Origin: Diploptera punctata
Taxonomy: Eukaryota > Arthropoda > Insecta > Blattodea > Blaberidae
Reading direction: 5' to 3'
Assembly: GCA_030220185.1 (NCBI GenBank)
Contig: JASPKZ010007548.1
Coordinates: 248,001 to 312,000, forward strand
DNA length: 64,000 nt
Shown piece after piece: positions 53,014-63,382 of the stretch; the stretch's first letter is position 1; each line of letters begins with the position of its first letter. Below the pieces are notes generated by a model. That model was not told the DNA's origin. It saw only the letters and a program-made list of their open reading frames with translations, and did not search any database. Position numbers and translations under genes: made by a program.

Positions 53014-53304
53014 CATTCACTGCCAACACGACAGAGTGGGAAGCTGTGGCAGCTCGATTGCTGGCTTGGCAAGTGTAGCGTCCGCCGTGTTCTGTGCTCA
53101 GTTGTTCAATCAGCAGTGTGCTACTGAATTCCCCCAGACTGCGCACCGTGACTGATGGCAGTTCCAACCTCTCAACACTGTCTTCATCCTTGAGCCACTG
53201 GATAGTAAGAGGAGAGTCCCCTTTCGTGACGATACACTGCAACCCCAAGCGTTCACCCAACCGGACACCGCTCTCAATGGAAAATGGATAAATGCTGGGT
53301 GGCT
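53014..53304 (-). CDS. Dscam: Dscam-family receptor, Ig7-type domain exon, copy A (upstream)
   Basis: This exon of 291 bp encodes one whole Ig domain of a neuronal or immune homophilic adhesion receptor; the domain would be extracellular. It opens with EPPSIYPFSI, then has the B-strand Cys (LGLQCIV), the GDSPLTIQWLK core Trp region and the F-strand GRYTCQASN. It ends in VLAVNG. The acceptor is TTGCAG and the donor is G|GTATCT, both phase 1, so the exon can be skipped or swapped without breaking the frame. The GD.P..I.WLK and PP.I.PF signatures are those of Dscam Ig7, the domain that is duplicated and spliced alternatively in arthropods. The intron just upstream lacks a good polypyrimidine tract. 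Family is certain; the paralogue (Dscam1, 2, 3 or 4) is not settled. Confidence 0.88.
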
Positions 53305-53574
53305 CTGCAATGGTCCACACAGATTCTTCAGTCTGGGGCTGTTCACAATCTTTTAGCATAAACCATAGCCAATACTTCATATATATTAATTACCTTCTTG
53401 TAAAAGCATTGCAATAACGTGAATTTGCAAATGTTGTGCAATTTAATTACCTGTGGAAACATTTACAGATCATGAAATGAAGAGTTTCAAAAATATGCAA
53501 TACAACAACATATGCCATTGAAGAGGACATATGATCCTCCCTCCATATAAATTATAGTTAATAATATGTCAGAA

Positions 53575-53760
53575 CAAAGGCCAAATTACTGAAACAGATA
53601 AATCTAAGGAACTCATGATTTGGGAGAAAATTTACATCCACAAGAATAAAGAGAGAACTATGAATTTTGAAATTCCTGGGGAAAAAAGAAAAAAAAATTG
53701 ATTTGGAACTTCATCGGTCAGCCAACATCAACCAACTGTAAAATAATTTGCAATCTGGTT
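53575..53760 (+). mobile_element. PLE coding scrap
   Basis: Reads AKLLKQINLRNS-like, then LMIWEKIYIHKNKERTMNFE and IPGEK, the post-endonuclease tail. There is no ribozyme or inverted partner. Confidence 0.6.
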
Positions 53761-54404
53761 CAAAGTTATTTTATAAACAACTAGTGGGATTTGCGATGTT
53801 GTTCACGCGGACAAAATAATTTAAACAGGTTATGTATAAACAATTTATTTAAATGTACACAATGAAATAATAACATTATGTTGTTGAAAAAGTCTTTGTA
53901 ATTAAATCCTTACTTTTAATCATATTTTGAAATGCAAAAATGGTTATTATGAGTTACATATGCTGTCACAGACGTTTTTGTATAATTATTTGAGATATTA
54001 AATTCTGTTTACATTAATTCGGTGTATTTGTTATGGTTTAGGCAATGTAAGCCATTTAAGCATCCAAAAAGCTACTTTTTAGTGCACCGATGCACATTTT
54101 ATTTTAGCTCTGGATGGTAATGTTATATGCATTAAGTGTCCCAAAAAAAATTTTAACTGATGGTAAAAACCCCATTCAAATTGGTCAAGTAATTTTTGAG
54201 TCCATAAAGGTCAAACTCACAGACGTTCATTTTTATGTATAAATGATTCAAATATATTATTACCAATACCAATTGTTGTGTAATTTTAATACAGTTTCAC
54301 CCAGTTTCAAACCACCTTATGATTGATTCTCATTTGTCCCACTGTGGGATATAGGTGCTTCCCTAGTGGCAAGTTTCTTAACCAGATGAATTTAGTTATG
54401 CATA

Positions 54405-54925
54405 TTTCTTCCCCAGAAGTCATGAATGGCATGTGGTTAGCATACTATCCAATGAGACATTTAGTAAGCAACTAAGATATTCAAAGTTAAAATTGGGAAA
54501 CACATTATGAGGTTCTTAATTAATAAATTAATGAGTCATTTTAACAGGGAGATTCCAACGAATATCCGGTAGTCATAATGGCGGTTGAAAATGAATGACA
54601 AGATCATTTGAAAACTATAGTTACCGTGTTTGATAAAACATGAAATATGAGGTAAGATGTTAAAATGACTCATTAATTTATTAACTAAGATATTACTTGG
54701 ATGATGAAGGTAGGTAAATATTGCTTAGAGGTTTCTTTTTTTTCAGGATTAAGGTTCTTTTATGAGCCTGAAAATTTCCAGATTCAAGACCCACAGCTTA
54801 ATGTCCCTCCCAGAGGATTTATTCCTTGGATTTTTCATCCTAAAAATCCATTGACCCCAGCTGGGTTTGAACCCATGACCCTTGGGACTAGAGGCAAGGA
54901 ACAAAACCACTAGACCACCATAGCC
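54405..54925 (-). repeat. SINE family C split by a PLE foldback
   Basis: The tail side (GTCATGAATGGCATGTGGTT) at 54415-54477 and the rest, with tRNA head at 54885-54925 (TGGTGGTCTAGTGGTTTTG), flank foldback 26. AACTAAGATATT lies on both sides of the insert. Confidence 0.75.
54478..54684. mobile_element. PLE foldback 26
   Basis: Outer TTAATGAGTCATTTTAAC pairs with GTTAAAATGACTCATTAA. The left arm lost most of its inner part, so the element is one full arm (CCGTGTTTGATAAAACATG, AATATGAGGTAAGATG) plus an outer stub. The left extension is CATTATGAGGTTCTTAATT. Confidence 0.75.
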
Positions 54926-55531
54926 GAGAAAACTACTTTATTTATTATATTATTTTACTGTGTAATCACTGAATAGGCAAAGCGGTTCTTTTTTTAGACC
55001 CATGATATGAGACCGCCTCATGCTTTTGGCACGGTTCTTTGATGTGTTCAGTCTTGCTGCAATCAGCTTAACAAATGGCAGCCATATTGTCGCTCGGCTC
55101 CAGAATTTTCTCTTGCTATTTATACAAGAAATTATGAGTTTAAATTCAAACGAAAATGTCAAGAAGTTTTAAATAATGTTTTTCAATAAATATATATTGA
55201 AATAATGAAACAAGAGTTAATTATGTGTATTATTCTTTTAGCATCAACACAGATGGCCATTGTAGAAATTTATTTCAAGCAAGTTTTCATAGTTAATATT
55301 AAGGAATCTACAACTAAACGGAAAAAAAAAATTATTAGCAAAGTGAAGCAATTTCAACATTAATAAGGATTGAAGAAGAATTAGAGTTCATCAGCCCTTA
55401 TAGACAATAGGAGCATGTGACCACGGTCCTGACTACAATAGATATTTTAGTCAAAAAATAAAAATTGTATACCAGTAATGCTGTTTTGAAGATCTATGAA
55501 TCAGGTACACAATGATAGTTTCATGAAATTA

Positions 55532-55875
55532 AAATTTAAAAAATCTCCAAGCACGGCAGGACAAGAAGGCTCTTGGCCTACCAGCCGGCTGCTGGCCTCA
55601 CATCCACATGTGTTAATCACAGAGGTAGACGATCATCTAGCCAGTGTAGGGATGACATGTGGTGAACATGTCAGGTTCCCAAGATGGTCTTCTCAACCTG
55701 GAGTCGCTACTTATTGTGGTTACCCAAATGCCTCACGATACTCTCTGGGCACTGGTCCCATACTGGCTGGAATTCCATGAGAAAATTTCTTCCTCCATGG
55801 GGAGTTGAACCAGTGCAAGTCCCGTAGCTCTGTGCCAAGGCTTCTTGCCTTAACCACTCGGCTACGGCGCAGGAC
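55532..55875 (-). repeat. SINE family F
   Basis: tRNA-derived on the minus strand: GCCGTAGCCGAGTGGTTAAG (A-box) and GGTTCAACTCCC (B-box). The body contains GAAATTTTCTCATGGAATTC. The 12-bp duplication TTCATGAAATTA is at 55520-55531 and 55876-55887. Confidence 0.88.
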
Positions 55876-56441
55876 TTCATGAAATTAGGAATGGAGAAAA
55901 TGTTACTGGCATATCGACAATAACAGAATATGAAGTCCACTTTATTGGGAAATTAATTTTGTTGGGCTTTTACTGTATCAGTTTTATAGTTTTAAAATAA
56001 GAGCGCAGTAACTTCCTTTTTTTATTTAGCATCAATATTTTGTGTGTCACTCATCATTTCATGATCAGTAATAGGAAATAGTAACTAATATTACAGTACA
56101 TGTATGTCATCTTTCATCATCTGCAGACCTAGAGTACAGATTATAGCTTCTCACACCTCTTAATGGCAGACCCCACAGCTCGTTATTGCTGGCTCACATC
56201 CTGTGCACGAGCGTGAAATGTTAAAATGTATTTAGTTTTAAGTATTGTACACACAGTAATCACTAAATTTACAGCTGCTGATTCACAAAAAAAATATTTA
56301 ATACTTACTTTAAACTTGCCACAGTAGAATAAGAAGGTATCGATCATTCAATAAATTTTTACATATCAAATTTGCCCTAATGTAACACCTTTTTTTTCTG
56401 AAATCTGACATCTAAAAATTAATCAATACATATACAATAAT

Positions 56442-56759
56442 GTCCACCACTATGGTCTCGAGGTGGCCTGCTGCCTTTTCATGCAGCGGGCCCAGGTTTG
56501 ATCCCCAGTTGGGGCAGTTTTTCTGCGTGAGGTTTTTCCTCACTTGTAAGACAAATGTCAGGAAAACTTTAAGGCCCAAACAGTCCCCAAAATCATATGG
56601 CTGCCATCATCATCATCATCCTTATCATTATCATCATCATCCTTCACCGGTGTGGAAAGCAACGGGAAGCTACCACACCTACAATTCCCTAGTAAAGCTG
56701 CAAGCATAGCATGAAAATGCATCGAAGGACATGCCTTTGGGCAGAATTACTATGGATGG
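56442..56759 (+). repeat. SINE family B with target duplication
   Basis: ATATACAATAAT at 56430-56441 and 56760-56771 flanks the copy. A short deletion lies in GAGGTTTTTATCAGGG. Confidence 0.9.
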
Positions 56760-56771
56760 ATATACAATAAT

Positions 56772-57185
56772 ATGTGTATGGAGATCCCGACCCGTGGTTA
56801 AGGGTGAAGAGGGGTGGACGTGACTCCAGAACCATGGTGACGGCAACATGTCTAGGGATGGTAACCAAATAAATGCCCTGCATGTTTGAAGGCAGTAAGG
56901 TGGCAGCCCCACCACCAAACTAACCCTGCGTGGCACTCGTAATGCAACCAGGGGATATATTCATTACTACTGATAATCTTCAAGAGAGTCAGACTGATTA
57001 CTTGGTGACAAAATTAGTACGAACATCTACTAAGAATGCGAGATGATAGACCTTCTAAAATTATTTTAAATTACAGACCCACAGGATCTAGAAGTCAAGG
57101 AAGACCATTTACTAGATGGAAAGACCAAATTTCTTGAAGTCGGAACGGGCCAGAAGGCCTAAGCCTTGATGTTGATGATGATGAT
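56772..57185 (+). pseudogene. LINE remnant: 5' leader joined to 3' end
   Basis: GTAAGGTGGCAGCCCCACCA and CTCGTAATGCAACCAGGGG resemble the leader at 33.5 kb. From 57025 the sequence encodes MRDDRPSKIILNYRPTGSRS, then QGRPFTRWKDQIS, and ends in GATGATGATGATG, a LINE 3' end. The middle is deleted. Confidence 0.55.
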
Positions 57186-57204
57186 GGAACTTGCCATCTC
57201 TATA

Positions 57205-57420
57205 TATGAATGGCTAGCGTGGGTGGCTGCCCCGACTGGGATCCCAGGTTCGAATCCTGGCAGTTCCAGAGGGCTATTTGTGGTGAACCATACTGGGAGT
57301 TTTTAAGGTTATCTCAGGGTTATCCCATTTCCCAAATTTCATCCCAACAACACTCAACAGTCTCCCTTCCCTCCCCTTCATGTCATTCCATTTCTCACCT
57401 TCAACTCATTTCACATTAGG
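57205..57420 (+). repeat. SINE family G
   Basis: Head GCTAGCGTGGGTGGCTGCCC and B-box AGGTTCGAATCCTGG, then AGTTTTTAAGGTTATCTCAG. It ends in a C/T-rich region. Confidence 0.6.
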
Positions 57421-57584
57421 AAAAAATGGTGAATCTTTACAACATGTGACGTGAAACACTTTTATAAGTTCTAATCATACACCATGTGAATGTGCCAACA
57501 AATGCAAAGCAGTTTACACTGTGGAATCATGGGATGCAGCCAACATATACACAATATTTAATGAACTTAAAAGCTAACCTATTG

Positions 57585-57905
57585 TTAATCTTATTAAAAT
57601 TGTTAGACTGAGATGGGTGGGTCATATAACGAGAATTGATGAGGAGAATACTACTAGAAAGCTTACACTACTGAGACCAGATGGAGGAAGAAGAAGAGGA
57701 AGACCAAAGCTGAGATGGATGGATGGAATAAAGGAGGACCTCCAAAAGCTCGGGGTCTGGGGATAGAGAAGGAGGGCATTGGACAGAGACACATGGAGGA
57801 GTTTCCTAACAGCAGCCAGGGCTCATACAGGGCTGTAGTGCTGGAAGAAGAAGAAGAAGAAGAAGAAGAAGAAGAGAAGATGAAGAAGAAGAAGAAGAAA
57901 AGCTA
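57585..57905 (+). pseudogene. LINE C-terminal end with GAA repeat tail
   Basis: Encodes KIVRLRWVGHITRIDEENTT, RRRGRPKLRWMDGIKEDLQK and, after a frameshift, RRALDRDTWRSFLTAARAHT. A GAA-repeat tail follows at 57846-57900. Confidence 0.75.
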
Positions 57906-58002
57906 ATCTAATGCAATTTAAGCACTCTAACCTGCGAAAGAATTCAATGCCCAAAAGTAAATAGTACGTTATGAAATTCTGAAGTATATGTGTACAGTTA
58001 AG

Positions 58003-58260
58003 GTCCACCGCTGTGGTCTCGAGGGTAGCGTGCTGCCCTGTCACGCAGTGGGCACAGGTTCGATTCCTGGTCGGGACAGGCTCCTGGGTGAGGTTTTTTT
58101 CAGAGTTTTTCCTCACCTGTAAGACAAATGTCAGGAAGCTTAGGGCCAAACGGTCCCCGAAAATCATCCAGCCATCATCATCATCCTTATCATTACCATC
58201 ATCATCCCTCACCGGTGTGGAAAGTAGCGGGAAGCTACCACACGTATAATTCCCTTTCTG
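58003..58260 (+). repeat. SINE family B, older copy
   Basis: GTCCACCGCTGTGGTCTCGA start with B-box GGTTCGATTCC. It lacks the last part. Confidence 0.85.
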
Positions 58261-58261
58261 A

Positions 58262-58540
58262 CATCAGTGAGTGATAAGTGGTTAGCTTATCACCTTAAAG
58301 AGACACACAGTAGGCAACTGAAATATTATTTTCTCAGAGACTCTTATTTAGAATTGAGATTACTTTATGAGCCCAAAAAACTTCATATTTAGGACCCACA
58401 GCTTAAAGTTCCTTCTGGAGGACTGGTCTCTTGAATATTTCCATCTAACAAATCCACTGACCCTGGCCGGGTTTGAACCAGTGGCACTCAGGACCAGAAG
58501 CAAAGAACTTAACTCCTACATAACCGTGGTTGATCTATGC
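58262..58540 (-). repeat. SINE family C, minus-strand copy
   Basis: GGTTTGAACCAGTGGCACTC at the head and TATGAGCCCAAAAAACTTC in the body. Confidence 0.7.
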
Positions 58541-58787
58541 TAATTGGTAAGTAATACTGCTTCTTTTAATTGGATGTTGGTGCTGATAACTGAATATTAT
58601 AAATTATCTTCAGAATAAATTATTTTATGCTCTAGTAGTTGGAATTTTAATGCCACCAGGTTGTCTTTTATGACATTTCTGGCTTTCTCCCCTGGCATTA
58701 GTGGAATTGTAATAAATTTCTTAGGTTGGGACACCTGGAAGACAGAGTTACATTATTCCGATGATATGAGAGAGTGTTTAATAGCAT

Positions 58788-59190
58788 AGCCCATTGTTGA
58801 GCCATAGCCTCTCCTTTGTTAGGTGTTTATAGATCAAGTTCATTTTAGTTATCTTATTTGCCCAAAGATGTCATGAATGGCATGCGGGCAACACACCAAC
58901 TCAATGAGACACCTAGCAGGCAAATAAGGTATTACTAGGATGTCTGAGATCAGTAGAGGCCTCTTACTTAGAGACCTCTTTGTTCAGGCTGCAGGATCTT
59001 TTACAAGCTTGAAAATCTTCAGACTCAGGACAAACGGCTTAAAGTTCCTCCTGGAGGACTTGCTCCTTGGATTTTTCCATCCTAAAAAATCCATTGATCG
59101 CGGCCAGGTTTGAACCTGCGACCCTCGGAACCAGAGATCTCACAAACTGTAGTCAGAAACTTTGACCACTAGCCCATGATGCTAGTTTAT
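58788..59190 (-). repeat. SINE family C, near full length
   Basis: Tail GCCATAGCCTCTCCTTTGTT at the left and B-box GGTTTGAACCTGCGACCC at the right; the best partner for the 1.99 kb copy. Confidence 0.78.
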
Positions 59191-59599
59191 ACATATTATT
59201 ATAAACATGGAATCGAATCCAGACCCCTGGGATACTAGTCAACCAGACATGCAATAAAGGTTATAATGAGATAATAAATTTAGTCCTTCAGCAAGACTTT
59301 GTACTCCAACAACAAGAGTTTGATTCACTTTACCAGCTGTGACAACGAATTTTAATTAGAGACAAACAAATCCTCAACAAATTTTATACCACTTCATGAG
59401 AATTTTGAATTCTTAAGCTTAAAGTTCCCCTTTCTCAAAATACCTACCCAACTTTACTCTGGAATCATATAAATTTTTAAACCTGAAATTCAGGAAATTC
59501 TGTAAATGTAAGAGGAAAGAAGTGTTTGGAATTAATACGTCTTTTCTCTTATTTTATCCCAGCAAATACAAGAATTTACATTTCACAAATTCTACGAGA

Positions 59600-59935
59600 C
59601 AAAGCACTCTCTGCCACAAATGGTTAGACACTTGCCCTCTATTTCTGGGTCCTGAGTTTTCATCTCGGTCATTCATGTAGGGTTTGCAGTGGATGAATCG
59701 GAGCCAGGGCAGGTTTTTTTTTAAGGGCTTCTCCCATTTTTCCTGCCAGAAACTTCATTTCATTTATTCCTCCATACTTGTGTCATCTATTTCATTTTAC
59801 CTGCCTCTGTGATGATGCAACAAACCTGGTCAGTTGGCATCCTTGTATATCACAGATCTTCAATGATAGTGGATTCATCTCATCCCATCACCCCAAACAT
59901 GAACTATAGTTCATTATGCAACTCATTCTGCCTAC
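59600..59935 (+). repeat. Possible SINE family H
   Basis: CAAATGGTTAGACACTTGCC and TCATCTCGGTCATTCATG recall A- and B-boxes. The rest (TTTCTTAAGGGCTTCTCCC-like, CCATTTTTCCTGCCAGAAAC) is not recognised. Confidence 0.4.
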
Positions 59936-60179
59936 CACTGATTTTATGAAAAAAATTGTAAGAAATATTATCTGGATCCTTTTATTATCAATTGTAATAT
60001 TTGACATATTGTATCCAAAAGGAGAGAAAATACAAATCTCTAAATGAATGTTAGTAGAGTCAAAAATATATTAAACTTGAGAAAGTAACAAAAAGTGTTC
60101 AGTTTTAAAAATGTTATTATTGATATGTGATAAAAGTACAATTGTAAAATATATAAAGAAACATAGTTAATTCAATCTT

Positions 60180-60570
60180 TACTTATTTTAGGAATTCACA
60201 CTATGAAGTATATTCATTTAGGTAGAATTTTTTTATCACTCACCTCATATTGTTGTTCTTATTTGACTATAAACTAGTTTCAGAACATAGTTTCTGTTCC
60301 ATCCTCAGTATCATCACGACCGTTGTTCTGTCGTCTTGAAGAGCCGTCCTTCGCTCCTTCCATTGGCAGACTGAAAAACCTCGAATGACCTGGTTTCGAG
60401 GTTTTTCAGTCTGCCAATGGAAGGAGCAAAGGATGGCTCTTCAAGACGACAGAACAACAGTCATGACGATACTGAGGATGGAAGAGAAACTATGTTCCGA
60501 AACTAGTTTATAGTCAAATAAGAAGAACAATATGAGATGAGTGATAAAAAATTCTACCTGAATTAATTCA
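60180..60570. mobile_element. PLE foldback 27
   Basis: Ends CACACTATGAAGTATATTC and ATATGAGATGAGTGATAAA. Arms of about 145 bp meet at 60386. Closely related to foldbacks 10 and 20, but the coding tail is shorter. Confidence 0.82.
60270..60315 (-). ncRNA. Hammerhead ribozyme motif (foldback 27)
   Basis: Minus strand: CTGAGGA, stem II GAACA/TGTTC, GAAA, palindrome ACTAGT, then T. The plus arm has an altered stem II (GGAAGAG). Confidence 0.75.
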
Positions 60571-61143
60571 ATTTGTTTTATTTTTGACTCTGGTAGTATA
60601 TAAGGACAGCTTTTACAAATTTTTATAAATAATTAATAAATTAGCAACTTGGCTATTCTATGCCAGGTTTTGAGTCTATGAATCCTGTAATGGATAATTA
60701 ATAACTATCTATATTAATAGTTATTGATAGCTTATCAAAAAACTTTCCTGCTATCGACATGGTTGCCAACATGTTTATTCACATTTCCATTAGTCAATTG
60801 ACAACATGTTTGTTTATTTTGGTTAGGATAGTTAGGTTAAATTAGGTAGGTTAGCTTATATTAAATTGGTTAGATTAGATTAAACAGATATTCTGCTATC
60901 TTCATATTATGTTAGCGCACTTTTATAAGTTTTTTTCTTTTTGTCTAATGCCACCAGGTTTTCTTTCATGACATTTCTGGCTTTATATTTTTCGTAAGTT
61001 GGGTTTTCTGTTTTGGCAAAGGAAATTGTTATTTTCCAATGATAATATGGAATATTTTAGGTTACTTTTACATCAATTTCTCCTTCAATTTTCAACAAGT
61101 TTTAGGCATTTATTTTGAAAAAGAAACCACACACATACACATT

Positions 61144-61144
<1 letters not shown>

Positions 61145-61178
<34 letters not shown>
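61145..61178 (+). repeat. TA microsatellite
   Basis: A TA run directly before the family-B SINE. Confidence 0.9.
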
Positions 61179-61180
<2 letters not shown>

Positions 61181-61508
61181 CACTGCTGTGGTCTCGAGGT
61201 AGTGTGCTGCCTTGTCACGCAGCGGGCCCGGGTTCGATCCCCGGCTGGGGCAGTTTTTCTGGGTGAGGTTTTTATCAGGGTTTTTCTTCACCTGTAAGAC
61301 AAATGTCAGGAAAACTCAAGGCCCAAACAGTCCCCAAAATCATACGGCCATCATCATCATCCTTATCATTATCATCATCATCGTTCACCAGTGTGGAAAG
61401 CAACGGGAAGCTACCACACCTACAATTCCCTAGTAAAGCTGCAAACATAGCATGAAAATGCTATGATTGCAGCGAAGGACCTGCCTTCTGGCAGAATTAC
61501 TATGGATG
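61178..61508 (+). repeat. SINE family B
   Basis: Full copy with B-box GGTTCGATCCC, inserted at a TA run. Confidence 0.9.
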
Positions 61509-61664
61509 GATATATATATAGTAACTAAATTCAATACTCAAACTTTTAGCGATAATAGAATGGAACAAAAACTTTTTTTTTATATGACCATGGGTCTGAA
61601 ACTAATTAATGACTGAGAAAACCAGTAACTGTACTCTGCAAAGAACAAATATAATCAATTAATA

Positions 61665-62335
61665 AATGAGTTGGAGAAAATGTTTTAACATCTCACCTCA
61701 CAAAGTTGTGTGTCTTCACGATACCAGTTTCAAAAGTATAGTATTACTTCCATCTTCAGTCAAATTCCAACTGTTGAAATTTCATCGTTAACATAGTCTT
61801 CTGAACTGCCATCTGGTGTAGATTTTATGAACTTGGAGATTAAATTATTCTCGTCGGGGATATCAAAATTCATTGCTTTATATTTATTCTTCTGAATATA
61901 TATCTCTTCCCAAATTGTTAATTCCAAAGTTTTCTCCAAACGTTTAAAAATTTTAGTCTCTTTCGATTTTATGATTATCTAGCAAACAATGAGCTGCAAT
62001 TGCCGATTTTTCAATTTCACCATTTTTAATATTTCTAAGGTGTTCTTTTGTACGAATTTCTAAATTCCTTTTAGTTTTTCCTATATATGCTTTATTGCAG
62101 TCATTGCAACTGATTTTGTAAATTCCAGATTTTTTACTATCTGGGACATTAACTTTCTTATTGGTTAATAGTAGATTATCCAGGCTAAACTTGTTAATCA
62201 GTGCTAATGTAATATAAAATTTGTTAAATATTTTTTTTAATTTTCTGTGTGTTTCAGGATTGTAAAACATTTTCTCCAACTCATTTATTAATGTAAATAC
62301 TTCATAGTGTTTCCTCCCACTGTAATTTTAATTAA
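61665..62335 (-). pseudogene. Single PLE 3' part with GIY-YIG endonuclease
   Basis: Minus strand encodes EKMFYNPETHRKLKKIFNKF, the linker, then KSGIYKISCNDCNKAYIGKT and NLEIRTKEHLRNIKNGEIEK, the GIY-YIG domain with its Cys pair, ending AIAAHCLLDNHKIERD. A frameshift near 61953 separates the tail (NKYKAMNFDIPDENNLISKF). GIY-YIG is the endonuclease of Penelope-like elements. This is the most complete endonuclease in the window. The repeat TTTTCTCCAACTCATTTATT lies at both ends (about 61670 and 62270), a possible end duplication. Confidence 0.82.
61714..61766 (-). ncRNA. Hammerhead ribozyme motif (single PLE, 61.7 kb)
   Basis: Minus strand: CTGAAGA, stem II AAGTA/TACTT, GAAA, ACTGGT, then A. 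Helix I GA/UC plus a wobble. Confidence 0.72.
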
Positions 62336-62865
62336 ATATAATCAAGTTGTATCATTACTTAAAACACTCATGCTTCAGAATCATTTCACTTTGCAATCCT
62401 TTACAAAAACTGTTAAAAAAAGAGTACTCCTATTTCAAAACAAGCTCTGCTATAATGTGCCATTGCATGTCATATATGTTCAAAGATTCCAGGCATAAGC
62501 TGCAAAGAGTCATCAGCTGCAAGCACCCAAGAGATGAGTTCTGCCTCAGATTCAATTGGAGTCTCATACAATTGTCCCCACACAGAAAAACTAAATCGGG
62601 AGAAGTTGAGAGAACAAGTAGGCCATTCAATGGGCCCACATCGGCCAATCATCTTGTTACTGAATTTGTGGTTCAAAATCTTCTCGGACTTCACGAGAGT
62701 GTAATAAGTAAAGTTATAGCAGTAGTATTATTGTTCTTTACAGTAGAGCACAGTTTCCGATTTACTCATTCAATAATTAGTTTCAAATCCATGGTCATAT
62801 AACAAAAATATGTTTATTTTGTCTATTCTATAATTCCTAGAAGTTTGGGAATTGAATTTACTTAC

Positions 62866-62892
62866 ATCATATATATATATATATATATATAA
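62866..62892 (+). repeat. TA microsatellite
   Basis: A TA run. Confidence 0.9.
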
Positions 62893-62894
62893 GA

Positions 62895-63379
62895 CAGGAA
62901 ATTGAAAATGTTTAATACAATAATAAAGAGTACAATGACATACGGTGCAGAAACATGGGAATTAATATTTAGAACAATAAGTAAATTACAGGCAAACAGT
63001 TCCATGAAAGACTGTTGTCCTTCTTTAATAATGTATTCAAAAATGCAGATATACCACAAGAATGGAAGACAAGCATTGTTATACCCCTGTTCAAGAAAGG
63101 AGACAAGAAAAAAATGGACAACTATAGGGGAATCCGTTTGTTAAACACATGCTACAAAATTTATGCAAGACATTTTAAATGGTATAGATTGAAAAGTTTC
63201 ACAGTGAAAAAATTCTTTATGGAATGGCCAAATGGATTTAGGAAAGGACTATCTTGTATGGATTCCAGGCATTTTCTGTTAAACTATTGCTTGAAAAAAG
63301 AAGAGAATTCAACTTAGAAACACATTTTGCTTTCATAGATTTTGAAAAAGCATTCGACACAGTCAAGAGATCAAAACTC
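62895..63379 (+). pseudogene. LINE reverse transcriptase pieces in reversed order
   Basis: First a C-terminal piece, NTIIKSTMTYGAETWELIF. Directly after it, an N-terminal RT piece: NADIPQEWKTSIVIPLFKKG, MDNYRGIRLLNTCYKIYA, then FAFIDFEKAFDTVKRSKLL at about 63320-63380, where a Harbinger-like element enters. Confidence 0.7.
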
Positions 63380-63382
63380 TTA

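Noticed and set aside
57843..57906. Glu/Lys-rich open frame end
   Set aside because: It is the GAA-repeat tail of a LINE.
3690..61800. CRISPR array or phage-like repeats
   Set aside because: The repeats are dispersed, inverted, of eukaryotic retroelement type and have no regular spacers.
62430..62694. Overlapping frames near 62.5 kb as further Dscam exons
   Set aside because: No Ig or FNIII pattern, no splice-site pair in a fitting phase.
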